A DNA stretch of 64,000 nucleotides from Aradus depressus (Eukaryota; Arthropoda; Insecta; Hemiptera; Aradidae). The notes below the pieces were generated by a model. The model searched no databases, was not told the origin of the DNA, and was given only the letters and a program-made list of their open reading frames with translations. The stretch is from contig OY759216.1 of NCBI GenBank assembly GCA_963662175.1, positions 32,567,087 through 32,631,086 of the forward strand. Reading direction: 5' to 3'. Shown here one piece after another: positions 43,296 through 52,884 of this stretch (position 1 is the stretch's first letter; each line of letters opens with the position of its first letter). Made by a program: the position numbers and the translations under genes.

Positions 43296-43511
43296 TTTTT
43301 TTTTTTTTTTTTTTTTTTTTTGGCTTTATGTACGGTGCATATTAGCCATGTCAATGTGTTATATATAATTATTTAAGACATCCATGGCCCCGGGAGGGAG
43401 TTCTATCTACGAAATAAAACTCACTCCCGGACGGGATTCGAACCCGCAAACCATGGTGAGACCATGCGACCAAAGCCCTACGCTCTAGCCCACACGGCCA
43501 CCACGGCCCCC
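43296..43511 (-). mobile_element. SINE-2, full-length, inserted in the CP5 intron
   Basis: Same orientation as CP5: the tRNA-like head at 43511 downward (GGCCGTGGTGGCCGTG, GGGCTAGAGCGTAGGGC), B box GGTTCGAATCC, body CGTAGATAGAACTCCCTCCC, and a poly(A) of about 25 (the T run 43296-43320). It is flanked by a 10-bp duplication ACACAATATG at 43286-43295 and 43512-43521. The paralogous CP4 intron has the empty site (TATATTGTGTCTATTTCTGT). Confidence 0.92.
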
Positions 43512-43521
43512 ACACAATATG

Positions 43522-46377
43522 GTTATTTCATGTAAAAAACAATGTAGCAGTAATATGAAGTTAATGATATGGAAAAACTATGGTAAATGTATCTTAAGCA
43601 CTAGTTAGTGAGTATATTACTAAATATACTGGGTAGACAAAAGGGACCCGGTATAGTTCGTGGGCCTTGTTATTCTTAGTCTGCTGAGCCCACTGAAGGA
43701 AACATAGACCGGCTGTGCGGTGGCAATGGACGAGCGTTGTTCAATTCTAGAAATCCACGGATGAATATTGGATGCCATATAGCCTATTGCGTTCAACTAT
43801 ACTAAATTAAAAATTAAATGTCATTAAAATTAGTTCAGCCATTTCGTGGGCAAACAAATACACGGAAACCCCCCTTACGATTTTATATCCATAAATAGTT
43901 TGAGGAAGTTATGTAAAGTGAAAATTCGTTGTTGAGTTTCAATACAATTTTATGTTTTCTGAACTATAATAGAAAAGCCGAATTTTTGTTTGTGTACACA
44001 AAAACTCCCAACGGAATAGTAAGACGTTAAATAGGGGTTCACAAACCAATAATGAAGAATTCACTTAATGTTTAGTAAGACAAAAAAAATGTAATCTATT
44101 ACCACAGTTGAGGATTCCATGAATATGACACCGAATGGATTAAAGCCAAATCGACCGAAAGGAAGAGCAGAAGGCAAAAAGGATGGTTTAAAGGAACCTT
44201 CGTAATCAATTTATTACCAATATTTTTTATAATAATTATAATATTATTATAATATTATACAATAATACAATTATTGTATTTTAATTCGGAATTGATATAT
44301 AATTCACTCATCAGCATTACTTCTCCGAATTTATTTTTTGCTTTTTATAAAAATGAGCCATTATAGACGTTTCAGGTAGTTAATATAGTACAACTCAATA
44401 AATATTCTATAAAAATAAGAATCTGATTGATAGAAGAAATTTTAATTATATATACTGATGATGTGAGTGATTACCGAAACGGCTATAATTGATATTTTTT
44501 TTTAAAAATAAAAAAATAAATGAGAAGAAGTAATGCTGTGATAAATGAATTATTTTTTTTTTCAACGGTTTTTCAAGAACATTTCGATATAGACACTATT
44601 CTTACATGTTGGAAAACAAATAACAAATCAAATTTTGTTAGGTCATGTACAGAATGCAGGTATGTCAGAGCGAGGGAAATACAAAGAAGTTACTGGAAGG
44701 GTTGAGGACCCAAGTTAAAGTCTTGTTCATTTGTCGAAATATTTGTGAAAGGACCAGGAGACGACATAGAACGAGGTAAAGACAGGTGTCCTAGGGCCTC
44801 CATAGATTCAAAAAAAAAATCCTTGGTGATTCACCGGCAATGTACTTCCCCAGAACGAATTTACGTTTCGCTCCCCCTCCAAAACTTGACTCGAATAGGG
44901 CAACCTAAATCTTCATACTAAATTTTGTCTCGATAAATTCATTACATTGCCAGTTGACTACTCCCCTGAACCCAACCTCCCTTTGGCACATATCTGAGAA
45001 ATTTAACAGGTTATGTCCTCATCAGGTTTTGACTTAAAATATAAAATTTCATGTCGATATTCATTACATTCTTATTTATTGGAATTTTTGAATTGAGCCT
45101 CCCTGATCCCCCTCTTCCCTTCACCTGATTCTGCTGAAAATTAATAAGTGTCGTCCTTATAGTCGTCCGATACAACGGCAATTTTTGGAGTTTTTATGTC
45201 TCTCCCCTAATCCTCCCTTCCCTTTGGCTAAAAATCAATAAGTGTTGTCTTTATGGAGTTCTGGATTAATATACAAAATTTCATGTCCATACATTCATTC
45301 TGTCAGGAGTTATCGTGTTCACAGACATACAGACATCTTACTTAATATTTGAAATCTCAAGATAGGAAAACATGAAATTCCTTTGAAAACTTTCATCGAA
45401 TTTTTGACCAATTACATAACTTCTCCTGTAATTCGTATACGCTGGGAAAGTAAAACATATGTAGCGATTTCCCTTGACATATGACAGATAGGTGAAGTAT
45501 AAGAACTTTAATAAAAAATAAATAGACGATTACGAATATTTTGAGCTGGGGATGTAAATTGCCGGTGAATCACAGAATTTTGAATTTTTGAATTTTGAGT
45601 TATCAATTGTGGTGCGACAACTATATACTCTACATTGTATACAACCGCCCGCCAACCTTATATATGTTAAGAAGAAGAGTTTATTATAACAGTCGCATTT
45701 ACAGAGGTACAATTATACAATAAGGTTCCTTAGCCATTACCCTTATACACTAAATACAAATAAAAAAAATTCAGTTAAATTAAAAACAATGCTACTGCTC
45801 AAAGTAAATAAAATACTCTTAAAGAAAAAGAAAAAAAAATACAAAATAACTGAAATGAATAGAAAATAAATTAATAAACGTTCAAAAACAGAGATTATAA
45901 TTTAAAATCGTGAACGAATATTTTTGTGTTCCCCTCCCTAAGTTTTCCCTATTTTCTTTACCAAAACTTTTGATATGTGTCACACTTAGGTAAAACGTTT
46001 TTACTGAAATTTATTATGTAGTCCAGTAAGAGCTCAACATTTAGGTCTTCATGTATTTAAAAGATGGAGGTGTCCCTCGACTGTATCTACCAACCAATCT
46101 AAGGCATTTGTTATATATCTTGGTTCTTACTATAACCGTGGAAATTGAGAGACATTTAATTTAGCCACTGAGTCCATGAGCCCAAAGATGGTTCTTTCAC
46201 AAACGTATTCCAAGTGATGCTGGTCAGTTCGCTTGGATATTAAGTCTATACTATAACATTAAAGTTAAACCTATACTAATAGATTCCCTAAGTGATGGAA
46301 CGATTGACTCCTTTTATAGTAGTTTATGGAATATAAAGGAGAATATTGCTGTTACAGGTAGAAGTAGGTATACTTAC
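43522..46377 (-). other. CP5 intron, remaining part
   Basis: Contains stretches homologous to the CP4 intron at both ends (43600-44190 and 46140-46377), the shared block at 43679-43729, an AT-rich palindromic patch (44225-44280) and an inverted family A repeat (44815-45440). The donor on the minus strand is GTAAGTATAC. Confidence 0.75.
44815..45440 (-). repeat. Dispersed repeat family A, long inverted copy
   Basis: GGTGATTCACCGGCAATGTA, CGCTCCCCCTCCAAAACTTG, three anchors of the GTCGATA..TTCATTACA type about 140 bp apart, and GACCAATTACATAACTTCTC at the 5' end of the element. Confidence 0.65.
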
Positions 46378-46389
46378 AACGGAGGCCAT
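46378..46389 (-). CDS. CP5: RR-2 cuticular protein, exon 1 (MASV)
   Basis: On the minus strand ATG GCC TCC GTT followed by GTAAGTATAC; TATATAAG lies at 46437-46430, 48 bp upstream. The leader and promoter match CP4 base for base over most of about 200 bp. Joined to 43270 in phase 0 it gives [18 protein letters not shown]. Confidence 0.88.
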
Positions 46390-46401
46390 GTCTGTAGATG
46401 G

Positions 46402-46610
46402 AGTGATGCTAAGATACAGGAGCATCCCTCTTATATACCAGACACTGGAGTCTGGCCTTGGTGTTTAGCTCGGTCAACTGAGGACTTGGTGAGACCGGGA
46501 ACCATTCAGGTTGTCAAATTGAAATTATTATTAATTATTCAAAAAATATAAATAAATAAAAAAATATTTCTCCCAAAAATACAGTTTTTGCATTGTAATC
46601 GACCTGTCAG
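46402..46610 (-). promoter_or_regulatory. CP5 promoter region, right arm of the inverted duplication
   Basis: TATATAAG (46437-46430 on the minus strand), the CCAGAC-N6-GTCTGG element (46438-46455) and about 150 bp more upstream are shared with CP4, ending at TGACAGG (46610). Confidence 0.8.
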
Positions 46611-46781
46611 AGTAGACATTGAATCATTAAATATTAGAAGGAGATGAGTGACAAAGAGGTACGAAAGGAACTTGAAACTTGATACTGCCAGAACGGACGC
46701 CAAACTTATCTCACTCGGTAGAAATATAGTAAAACCATTCAAGATCACGAATATGGACTTATATACATATGTCCGAACCAA

Positions 46782-46922
46782 CAAGCGTTGCTGGTCAGTT
46801 CGCTTGGATCTATACTATAACATTAACGTTAAACCAATATTAATAAATTCCCTAAAAGATGGAACAATTGACTTAATCCTTTTATAGTAGTTTATGCAAT
46901 ATGAAGGAGAATATTGCTGTTT
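46782..46922 (-). repeat. Orphan copy of the start of the CP5 intron
   Basis: GCTGGTCAGTTCGCTTGGAT, CTATACTATAACATTAACG and CCTTTTATAGTAGTTTATGC repeat 46213-46360, in the same orientation, with about 15 changes. The copy stops at ATATTGCTGTT, just before the position of the exon 1 splice donor, so no exon or promoter is present. It is the relic of a third duplicated unit. Confidence 0.8.
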
Positions 46923-47280
46923 TTGACAAATGTTCAAGTTTTGTCAAATTTTGCGATGAAGTCTGTGCATGTGTGTGTGTGAGTGTGTGCTCTATATGTG
47001 TATATAATACATATTGGACACCCAATGACCGAACAGTCAGATATCTTGGCATATATTTCGACACTTAACTTACTTAAGTAAAGAAATTCAGGCGAGCGTA
47101 CCCCCGAATTATTAATATATTTTTACGTTTCAGGGTCCCCTGAAAAGGTTTTGACAAATTTTGCGATGAAGTGTGTGCATGTGGTGTGTGTGTATGTGTG
47201 CTCTAACGCAACAAATATTTCAGCTATGAACATGAAATTTGGAATGGGGAAGTCACATGTCCTAACTAAATTTTATTAAT
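46923..47280 (+). repeat. Family B fragments, two partial copies
   Basis: GTCAAATTTTGCGATGAAGT occurs at about 46937 and again as ACAAATTTTGCGATGAAGTG at 47152, each followed by a GTGTGTGTG tract, so a part is duplicated in tandem. Confidence 0.55.
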
Positions 47281-47577
47281 GATACTTAACATTTTTTACT
47301 CACAGAGATATTGTGAAACACTTAATAAAAAATAAAGAAAACGTGAAATATTATCTTTTTCACGAAACATATAAAATATATGGGAGTACTTTCGTATTGC
47401 TACCATCTTCAGCCACTACTGAAGTATATGTTAAGTCGTTGAAGATGGTAGCAATACGAAAGTACTCCCATATATTTTATATGTTTCGTGAAATAGACAA
47501 TATTTTTTTAAATATACGTTTTTTCTTTATATTTTTTATTGTTTCGCAATATCTCTGCAAAAAATGTTAAGTATCAT
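47278..47577. repeat. Foldback element with a 54-bp perfect core
   Basis: Core arms 47358-47411 and 47440-47493 are exact reverse complements around a 28-nt loop. Outward the match continues imperfectly (AGAGATATTG...AACGT) to GATACTTAACATTTTTT at both outer edges, giving arms of about 135 bp. Confidence 0.9.
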
Positions 47578-47589
47578 GAAAATTGGGTG

Positions 47590-47930
47590 TCGTGTTTATA
47601 GGGTTTTAGATTTACGTATAAAATGTTGTGTCAAAACATTCATTACTTCGGCAGTTATTGGGGTATTTGTGTTAAGCCCTCCCCCTAATTTGCGTCTTTT
47701 CTCCGCCTAATACGTGTCTTATATTGTGCTGCATAAATATATAAAATTCCGTGTCGATGCATTCATTCTAAAGAGGTATCGTTTTCATAAACAATACATA
47801 GAACAACACCATTTTTTTTTTCATTTTCGGCTCAGAAAACATAACATTCCTGTGAAAATTCAATATTGAACTTCTGATCAATTAAATAACTTCCCTTATA
47901 CTTCGTACAGCTCTGGTGAAGTAAACTTTT
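47590..47930 (-). repeat. Dispersed repeat family A, inverted copy
   Basis: CATTACTTCGGCAGTTATTG, GTGTCGATGCATTCATTC and TGATCAATTAAATAACTTCC, then CTTATACTTCGTACAG, mark the inverted element. Confidence 0.6.
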
Positions 47931-48353
47931 ACTGTCAGGCGTTACAATAGGCCGAATTTATCTTAATTTTTCGCTTCAATTGCTTTGGTTAGTAATAATA
48001 ACCAGTTATCTACTGGTCATTGTGTTACAAACAACCATCAGTATTCGGAAGAAGTAAAACATTTAAACTTATATTGGTGCCGATGGGACACGGAATTTCT
48101 GACGGATTTCTCTATACTTCGAAATAGGTGGGGAAGTAAATCAAATTGAAATTACCTAAAGCGGGCAATCTGGAAAATTAGAACATCCCAGCTACAAATT
48201 AATTCATCAAATTAAATATCTGGTGACCAACACAGACTTCCCTACAACCAGTCAATTTCCTTAAATATGTAATTTCCTTGCGATTAAATTTTCTCATGTA
48301 AATAAACTGCTGATCTATATTTGAAATACTTACATGTATTGGAAACAGAGTTA
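47931..48353. other. Intergenic, no gene seen
   Basis: AT-rich, unclassified. Confidence 0.4.
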
Positions 48354-48365
48354 AATATTTAAACT

Positions 48366-48571
48366 GGGGGTCATGGTGGCCGTGCGGGCTAGAGCGTAGG
48401 GCTTTGGTCACATGGTTTCACCATAGTTTGAGGGTTCGAATCCCGTCCGGGAGTGAGTTTTATTTCGTAGATAGAACTCCCTCCCGGGGCCATGGATGTC
48501 GTAAATTATCTAGAAAACAACACCTTGACAAGAGATATGGCTAATATGCAACGTACATAAGGCCAAAAATA
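48366..48571 (+). mobile_element. SINE-2, full-length, plus strand
   Basis: Head GGTGGCCGTGCGGGCTAGAG, B box GGTTCGAATCC, body CGTAGATAGAACTCCCTCCC and a tail GGCCAAAAATA. Flanks AAATATTAAACT (48354-48365) and AAATATTTAAACT (48572-48584) form a probable target duplication. Confidence 0.85.
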
Positions 48572-48878
48572 AAATATTTAAACTTAACCTGTATCTACTT
48601 CTTACGACACTATATTCCAATCTTTGGGAAGCTACAGCTTGGGACAGAAACGAAAAGTGGAAATTTCATAAGGAACAATAATTTTTCGTAAGAAGTAATT
48701 TTTCGATGGGACTGACGATTTTCTCAAAAATGAAAAATATGATACGAGTATATAGCATGGCTTTCTTCAACCACGTTTTTACAGATCGTATATGTGTTGA
48801 CATCAGTGTTTTTTTTTTTTGTTTCTATGTACAATGTAATTCTAAGAGTGAGTTTCCAGTGTCAGAAATGAAATTGAG

Positions 48879-48990
48879 TCCCGACGGTCTGGAGCCTGTG
48901 CGATGTCAGGTACTCTTTAAAGACCACAAGGTAATTAAATCTGGGTTGGCACAATTTAGGACTCCCATAATAGTCGGCCTCGTGTGGATC
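48879..48990 (+). mobile_element. SINE-1, internal fragment
   Basis: GGAGCCTGTGCGATGTCAGG followed by TACTCTTTAAAGACC and AATTTAGGACTCCCATAATA; both ends are lost. Confidence 0.7.
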
Positions 48991-49127
48991 GGATTTCAGG
49001 CTTATGCTACGGTGGATCGGATTTTTTAGAAATTTCGTATGTAGTAAACCCCTTATAAACACGAGTCAAACATAGGCACTGTGGCATCTCCAAATTTTGT
49101 ATGCAAGGAGGTATTGTGTGTATGTGT

Positions 49128-49260
49128 GGGGGGGGGGGGGGGGGGGGGGGCTGCTCATATATCATAAAATGTTTTTTTTCTGTTTAACGGTTGATTGGAT
49201 TTTCATGAAACTTCACATGTAGCATTTTATATGCCCGGTGGGGGGAGGGGGGGGGGAAGG
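49128..49260. repeat. G-rich tracts (23-bp G run and a second run)
   Basis: A 23-bp G homopolymer (49128-49150) and GGTGGGGGGAGGGGGGGGGG near 49231-49255. Around them TTAACGGTTGATTGGATTTT and TCAACGGTGGATGGGATTTC repeat about 120 bp apart, so a diverged tandem unit is present. Confidence 0.75.
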
Positions 49261-50056
49261 GTTGAGCTAGCACTCAAAACAAAATGAGTTCTAGCTGTTC
49301 GCTCTTCAACGGTGGATGGGATTTCATCAAATTTTACATCAAGCATCTAAGACTAAAAAAGCTTAAAAGACGCTCTATTCAAAAAAAAAAATTGAAGCTA
49401 AAATTGTGGATAAGCTACACGAGAGACGCATATTGTGGAAACTTGTAATAAATAAATGAATAAAACGTATTTTTTTGTAATATATGTCTATTCCAAAAAA
49501 ATATATACAAAAAAGGCTTTTGGCATTACACCATCATCAGGTAATTTATAAATATATTGACACGTTTGGTGAGAAGAAACGGTACATGTAGGGGCATCAG
49601 ATAGGCAGAGAAGGGGTTGGAGTTTCAATTATTAAATCTGCGTGGCTTACAGGTTCATATAGATGTTATGGGGCGAGACCTTGTTTTCCATTTTTTTAAT
49701 TTCAAGACAACTGTGTCATCATCAGTTGCACATCACATAGATGTTGTCTAAAAAAACACTGAGTTAAAGATATCTTTAAGTTTATTCTTACTACTCTTAT
49801 AGGAAGTAAATATTTCAGAACAAACAAAATGACTTTTTGTTCTTCTAGTATTTTTTTAGTAAATTTCACTCCTCTCTACTTTCTGTACTCTCTCAATATA
49901 TATCCATAACTTTTTGGCATTAAAGTAAATTATACAATCTGAAGTAGGGTGAATGTGTAAGGATATTGTTTTATTTATTATAATAATGTAATGTAACTTC
50001 ATCAATTTTCTAGTAAGAACCTTTATGTTTCTTAAACTACTCTGGGATGTTCCACT
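49261..50056. other. Intergenic with dispersed repeat pieces
   Basis: TTGTGGAAACTTGTAATAAA at 49433 recurs at 58662 beside a hairpin. The rest is unclassified. Confidence 0.4.
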
Positions 50057-50189
50057 GTTGTTTCCGGTATTTCTTCCAGAGGTGTCTTCTTATTTTTTGG
50101 ACAATATTTCGGGACACGGGTGACCAGAAGAAGGGACATGTAAGTGTAAAAAATAAGAAGAAACCTCTGGAAGAAATGCCGGAAACAAC
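50057..50189. repeat. Hairpin with 41-bp arms around a family D core
   Basis: Arms 50057-50097 and 50149-50189 (GTTGTTTCCGGTATTTCTTC and its inverse) match with a few mismatches. The loop contains ACAATATTTCGGGACACGGG, the family D core. Confidence 0.8.
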
Positions 50190-50505
50190 CAACAGAAGAA
50201 CCTTTATTCCAAAGCAAGAATATAAATGAATATATTCTATGGTGGAGGAAGAATGACCTTGATTTGAGACCAGTCGTCAACTTCAATAGTAAAACATGGT
50301 AGTAAAGAACACTATTATGCTCTCCCAAATTTATTTATTTGTTAATTACGGGTAGACGTTAAACGTAGACATTTAACAAAAATGGCTTCATAATCAAGGT
50401 AAATTCTGCAATATAAATGATAAAAACTTATTTTAATGGTCTCACGGTGGATACATTTTATTAGGTTTATTATGAAAAAGAAAATATATTTATATAAATT
50501 TCCGA
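50190..50505. other. Intergenic, no gene seen
   Basis: AT-rich, unclassified. Confidence 0.4.
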
Positions 50506-50642
50506 GGGCGCCGGTAGCTCAGTAGTATCCGTGCTTGCTGACTGAGCTCAAGATCGCGGGTTCAAAACCAGTATGAGGCTTTTAAGTTTTTTAGTTGTTT
50601 TTTATCGCCGTCCTTCGGATGGAACGTTAAGCCATGGTCCCT
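50506..50642 (+). mobile_element. SINE-1, 5' half
   Basis: GGGCGCCGGTAGCTCAGTAG (A box), B box GGTTCAAAACC, then CGTCCTTCGGATGGAACGTT, ending abruptly at GGTCC where a MITE right half (50650-50720, GTACAAGAAAGTCCTGTTAT) begins. Confidence 0.78.
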
Positions 50643-50924
50643 CTAATATTAAAAGATTTTGAGAAAAGGGAGGAGAGATCTGTAAAAAGGCATTCGGTAC
50701 AAGAAAGTCCTGTTATGGGCTATACGAAAAATAAAGAAACATATTTATAGTCCTTTCAAATGTTCTGTCGTTTTTTTATATACGAATGTTTATTTTGACT
50801 GTAGCGTCTTTGTTATGATTCTAATACCAATGCGACCTTTGCTAATGTAAACAGCAATGTTTACTATCTATGAAAACAGTATAATATTTTAATCCAGGCT
50901 GGACGTTCAAAGGAATTTATTAAA

Positions 50925-51737
50925 ATGGTTTGCATTGAAATTCAAATTAGGTCGATTTTACTTTGAGTTTAAACTCGGCTTAAAAGCTACTGTGGCCGCT
51001 CGAAAAATTTGCTCCGTGTTTGGTGAGAAGGCTACCTCTGAGCGTAAAGCTCAATATTGACTATCCAAATTTCGTCAAAGCGACGAAACGCTCGAAGAAG
51101 GGACTCGTCCTGGAAGACCTCAAGTTGCCGAAGAACAGCAAGTTCGGGAATTAATATGTAGTCGGATCCACGTCAAACATGTTGGGAAATAGGTAACAGA
51201 CTAGATATTTCAGAAGCAACAGCCTGGAGATACCTACATCAAACGGGAAAAATAAAAAAACCTTGACAAAAGGGTCCCTCACAACTTATCGGGTGTCAAT
51301 AAGATGATTCGATTAACAACATCTTCATCTCTAGCTTCTCGATGATAAAATTATCCATTTTTGGATAGAATAATCACTTGTTATGAAAAATGGGTATTAT
51401 ACAATAATTTTAGGCGGTCTTATCAATGGCTCTCAGCTGATGAAGAACCAATAAAATTTCCGAAACCTGATCTTCACCCGAAAAAAGTGTTATTGGTTGT
51501 TTTCTGGACAGGCAAAGGCGCCGGGCACTATGAGCTCCTAAGTCAGGGGCAAACCATCACTGTAGAGTTCTACTGCACGATATTAGACCGCTGTCAGTCT
51601 AAACTTAAAATATTCGATCCAGAACTAGTGAATAGAAGAGGACCCTTGCTCCTTCAGGACAATGCTCAGCCACATACGCAAGGTTGACCAGGGATAAATT
51701 GATAGAGATTGGATGGGAAACTTTACCCCACCCTGCT
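50925..51737 (+). pseudogene. mariner transposase pseudogene
   Basis: Starts at ATG 50925 with MVCIEIQIRSILL, then needs at least two frameshifts and has several stops. Readable parts: LKATVAARKICSVFGEKATS and EEGTRPGRPQVAEEQQ (N-terminal DNA-binding region), SEATAWRYLHQTGK, and the frame 51361-51687, which holds the catalytic core: YEKWVLYNN, PKPDLHPKKVLLVVFW, NRRGPLLLQDNAQPHT. In a working mariner (D,D34D) the first catalytic Asp lies in a GDEKW-type motif; here the Asp is replaced (CYEKW). The second Asp (QDNAQPH) is present. The third and the C-terminus are missing because the LINE begins at about 51737. Confidence 0.85.
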
Positions 51738-52130
51738 AAGCCCTCACACACAAAAAGAATTCAAGCCATTCAAAATAAAATCCTCCGAACAATCTCACAA
51801 TGCCCATACTACGTATCAATCATAATATTACATCATGACCTGAACATACCATTCTTACACAAAGTTAGACAACAATTACACACAACAAGTTCACGTCACA
51901 TCCGAATACACTTGTGGACGCCATGTCGGTCCGTTCCTTGCCGGGCGGGCCTCCTCGGCGATTGAATCGTCGTTGGCCGCGTGACCTCCTGCCTGAGGAG
52001 GCGGTGGTGTAGATCAGCCGTCTCATCAAGAGACTAAAGTGGTGTTTCTGTTTTTCTTTGTTGTGGTTATATTTCCTAGTTGTGATGTATTTCATAGTTG
52101 GAAATTATGTAATAAAGGTGAAAAAAAAAA
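51738..52130 (+). mobile_element. Jockey-like LINE 3' end in the mariner relic
   Basis: Frame 51684-51965 joins the end of the mariner frame to RIQAIQNKILRTISQCPYYV and DLNIPFLHKV, typical of the Jockey reverse transcriptase C-terminus. After a frameshift it ends with GGPPRRLNRRWPRDLL and a stop at about 52011, a 3' UTR, an AATAAA (52111) and a poly(A) run (to about 52130). Confidence 0.8.
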
Positions 52131-52189
52131 ATTACTTCATTTAATTTTTAATTGCTTAAAAAAACGACAGAACTTTTGAAAAGACCCGA

Positions 52190-52570
52190 TATAATTTCGG
52201 TCAGAAATTTTTTGTTGAATGTTCAACGGAATTTCAACTTTTCTGACTATTTGATTCGAAAAGTGAAAAAAAAAATCCTATCTGAAACGCTACTGTCTGA
52301 CTCCATTTAAAAAGAATATATTGACAAGATTTCATTAAATTCATATTTTCAACCAAATCGGCCAAAGGGAATGGGGGGACTCAACTCAAAAAACCTAATA
52401 ACTCCCGACGGAATGAGTTTATCGACACGAAATTTAGTATGAGGATTTGAAGATCTGTGTGAGTCAACTATTGATTATTATTTAGAGTAATCGACCTTTT
52501 TTGATAATTAAAGGTCGATTGGTGTAAGAGGGAGAATGAAAACTTAAATTTATTAATTCAAACTTTCTTA
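52190..52570 (+). repeat. Dispersed repeat family A, copy
   Basis: ATTTCGGTCAGAAATTTTTT, CCAAATCGGCCAAAGGGAAT, AACTCCCGACGGAATGAG and AGGTCGATTGGTGTAAGAGG identify it. It directly abuts the mariner right end. Confidence 0.65.
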
Positions 52571-52648
52571 TGTGCTAACTTAGTAAAATATATTTGGGAA
52601 ATAAGAATGAAAATAATGAAAGTATAATGGGCAAATAAGTATTTTTGA

Positions 52649-52860
52649 GATGGGCAGATCTGGAGGATAAGTTAACGAGGTGAGTTGGGCAATATGGAGT
52701 TTCGGATGAAAAATAACGAATACAATATCCGTAAAAGTATTGGCGAATAATAATAATATTCATTGGGAATAAGGCCCAACAGTTTCAACGGGCAGGTACC
52801 AAGGCCAGATATTCCTCTGTCTACTATATAAGAGGGATCCTTCTTCATCTCACCATCACT
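52649..52860 (+). promoter_or_regulatory. CP6 promoter region
   Basis: GATGGGCAGATCTGGAGG (52649-52666) is shared with CP3. CCAAGGCCAGA is kept before the TATA box but the right half of the inverted repeat has changed (GTCTAC). TATATAAGAGGG at 52825 and CATCACTCC near 52857 are the same as in CP3-CP5. Confidence 0.78.
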
Positions 52861-52872
52861 CCATCTACAGAT

Positions 52873-52884
52873 ATGGCCCTCACT
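52873..52884 (+). CDS. CP6: RR-2 cuticular protein, exon 1 (MALT)
   Basis: ATG GCC CTC ACT followed by GTGAGTAT, 48 bp after TATATAAG. Joined in phase 0 to 54136 it gives [18 protein letters not shown]. The leader CCATCTACAGA is the same as in CP3-CP5. Confidence 0.87.

Larger units (their letters stand above)
50750..52189 (+). mobile_element. mariner element relic with a LINE inside
   Basis: Left terminal repeat GTCCTTTCAAATGTTCTGTC (from about 50750) and the inverse of GTCTTTTCAAAAGTTCTGTC at the right end (to about 52189), each next to a TA dinucleotide. The transposase relic (50925-51737) and a Jockey-like LINE 3' end (51738-52130) fill the interior; only about 60 bp of mariner remains to the right of the LINE. 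Confidence 0.75.
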
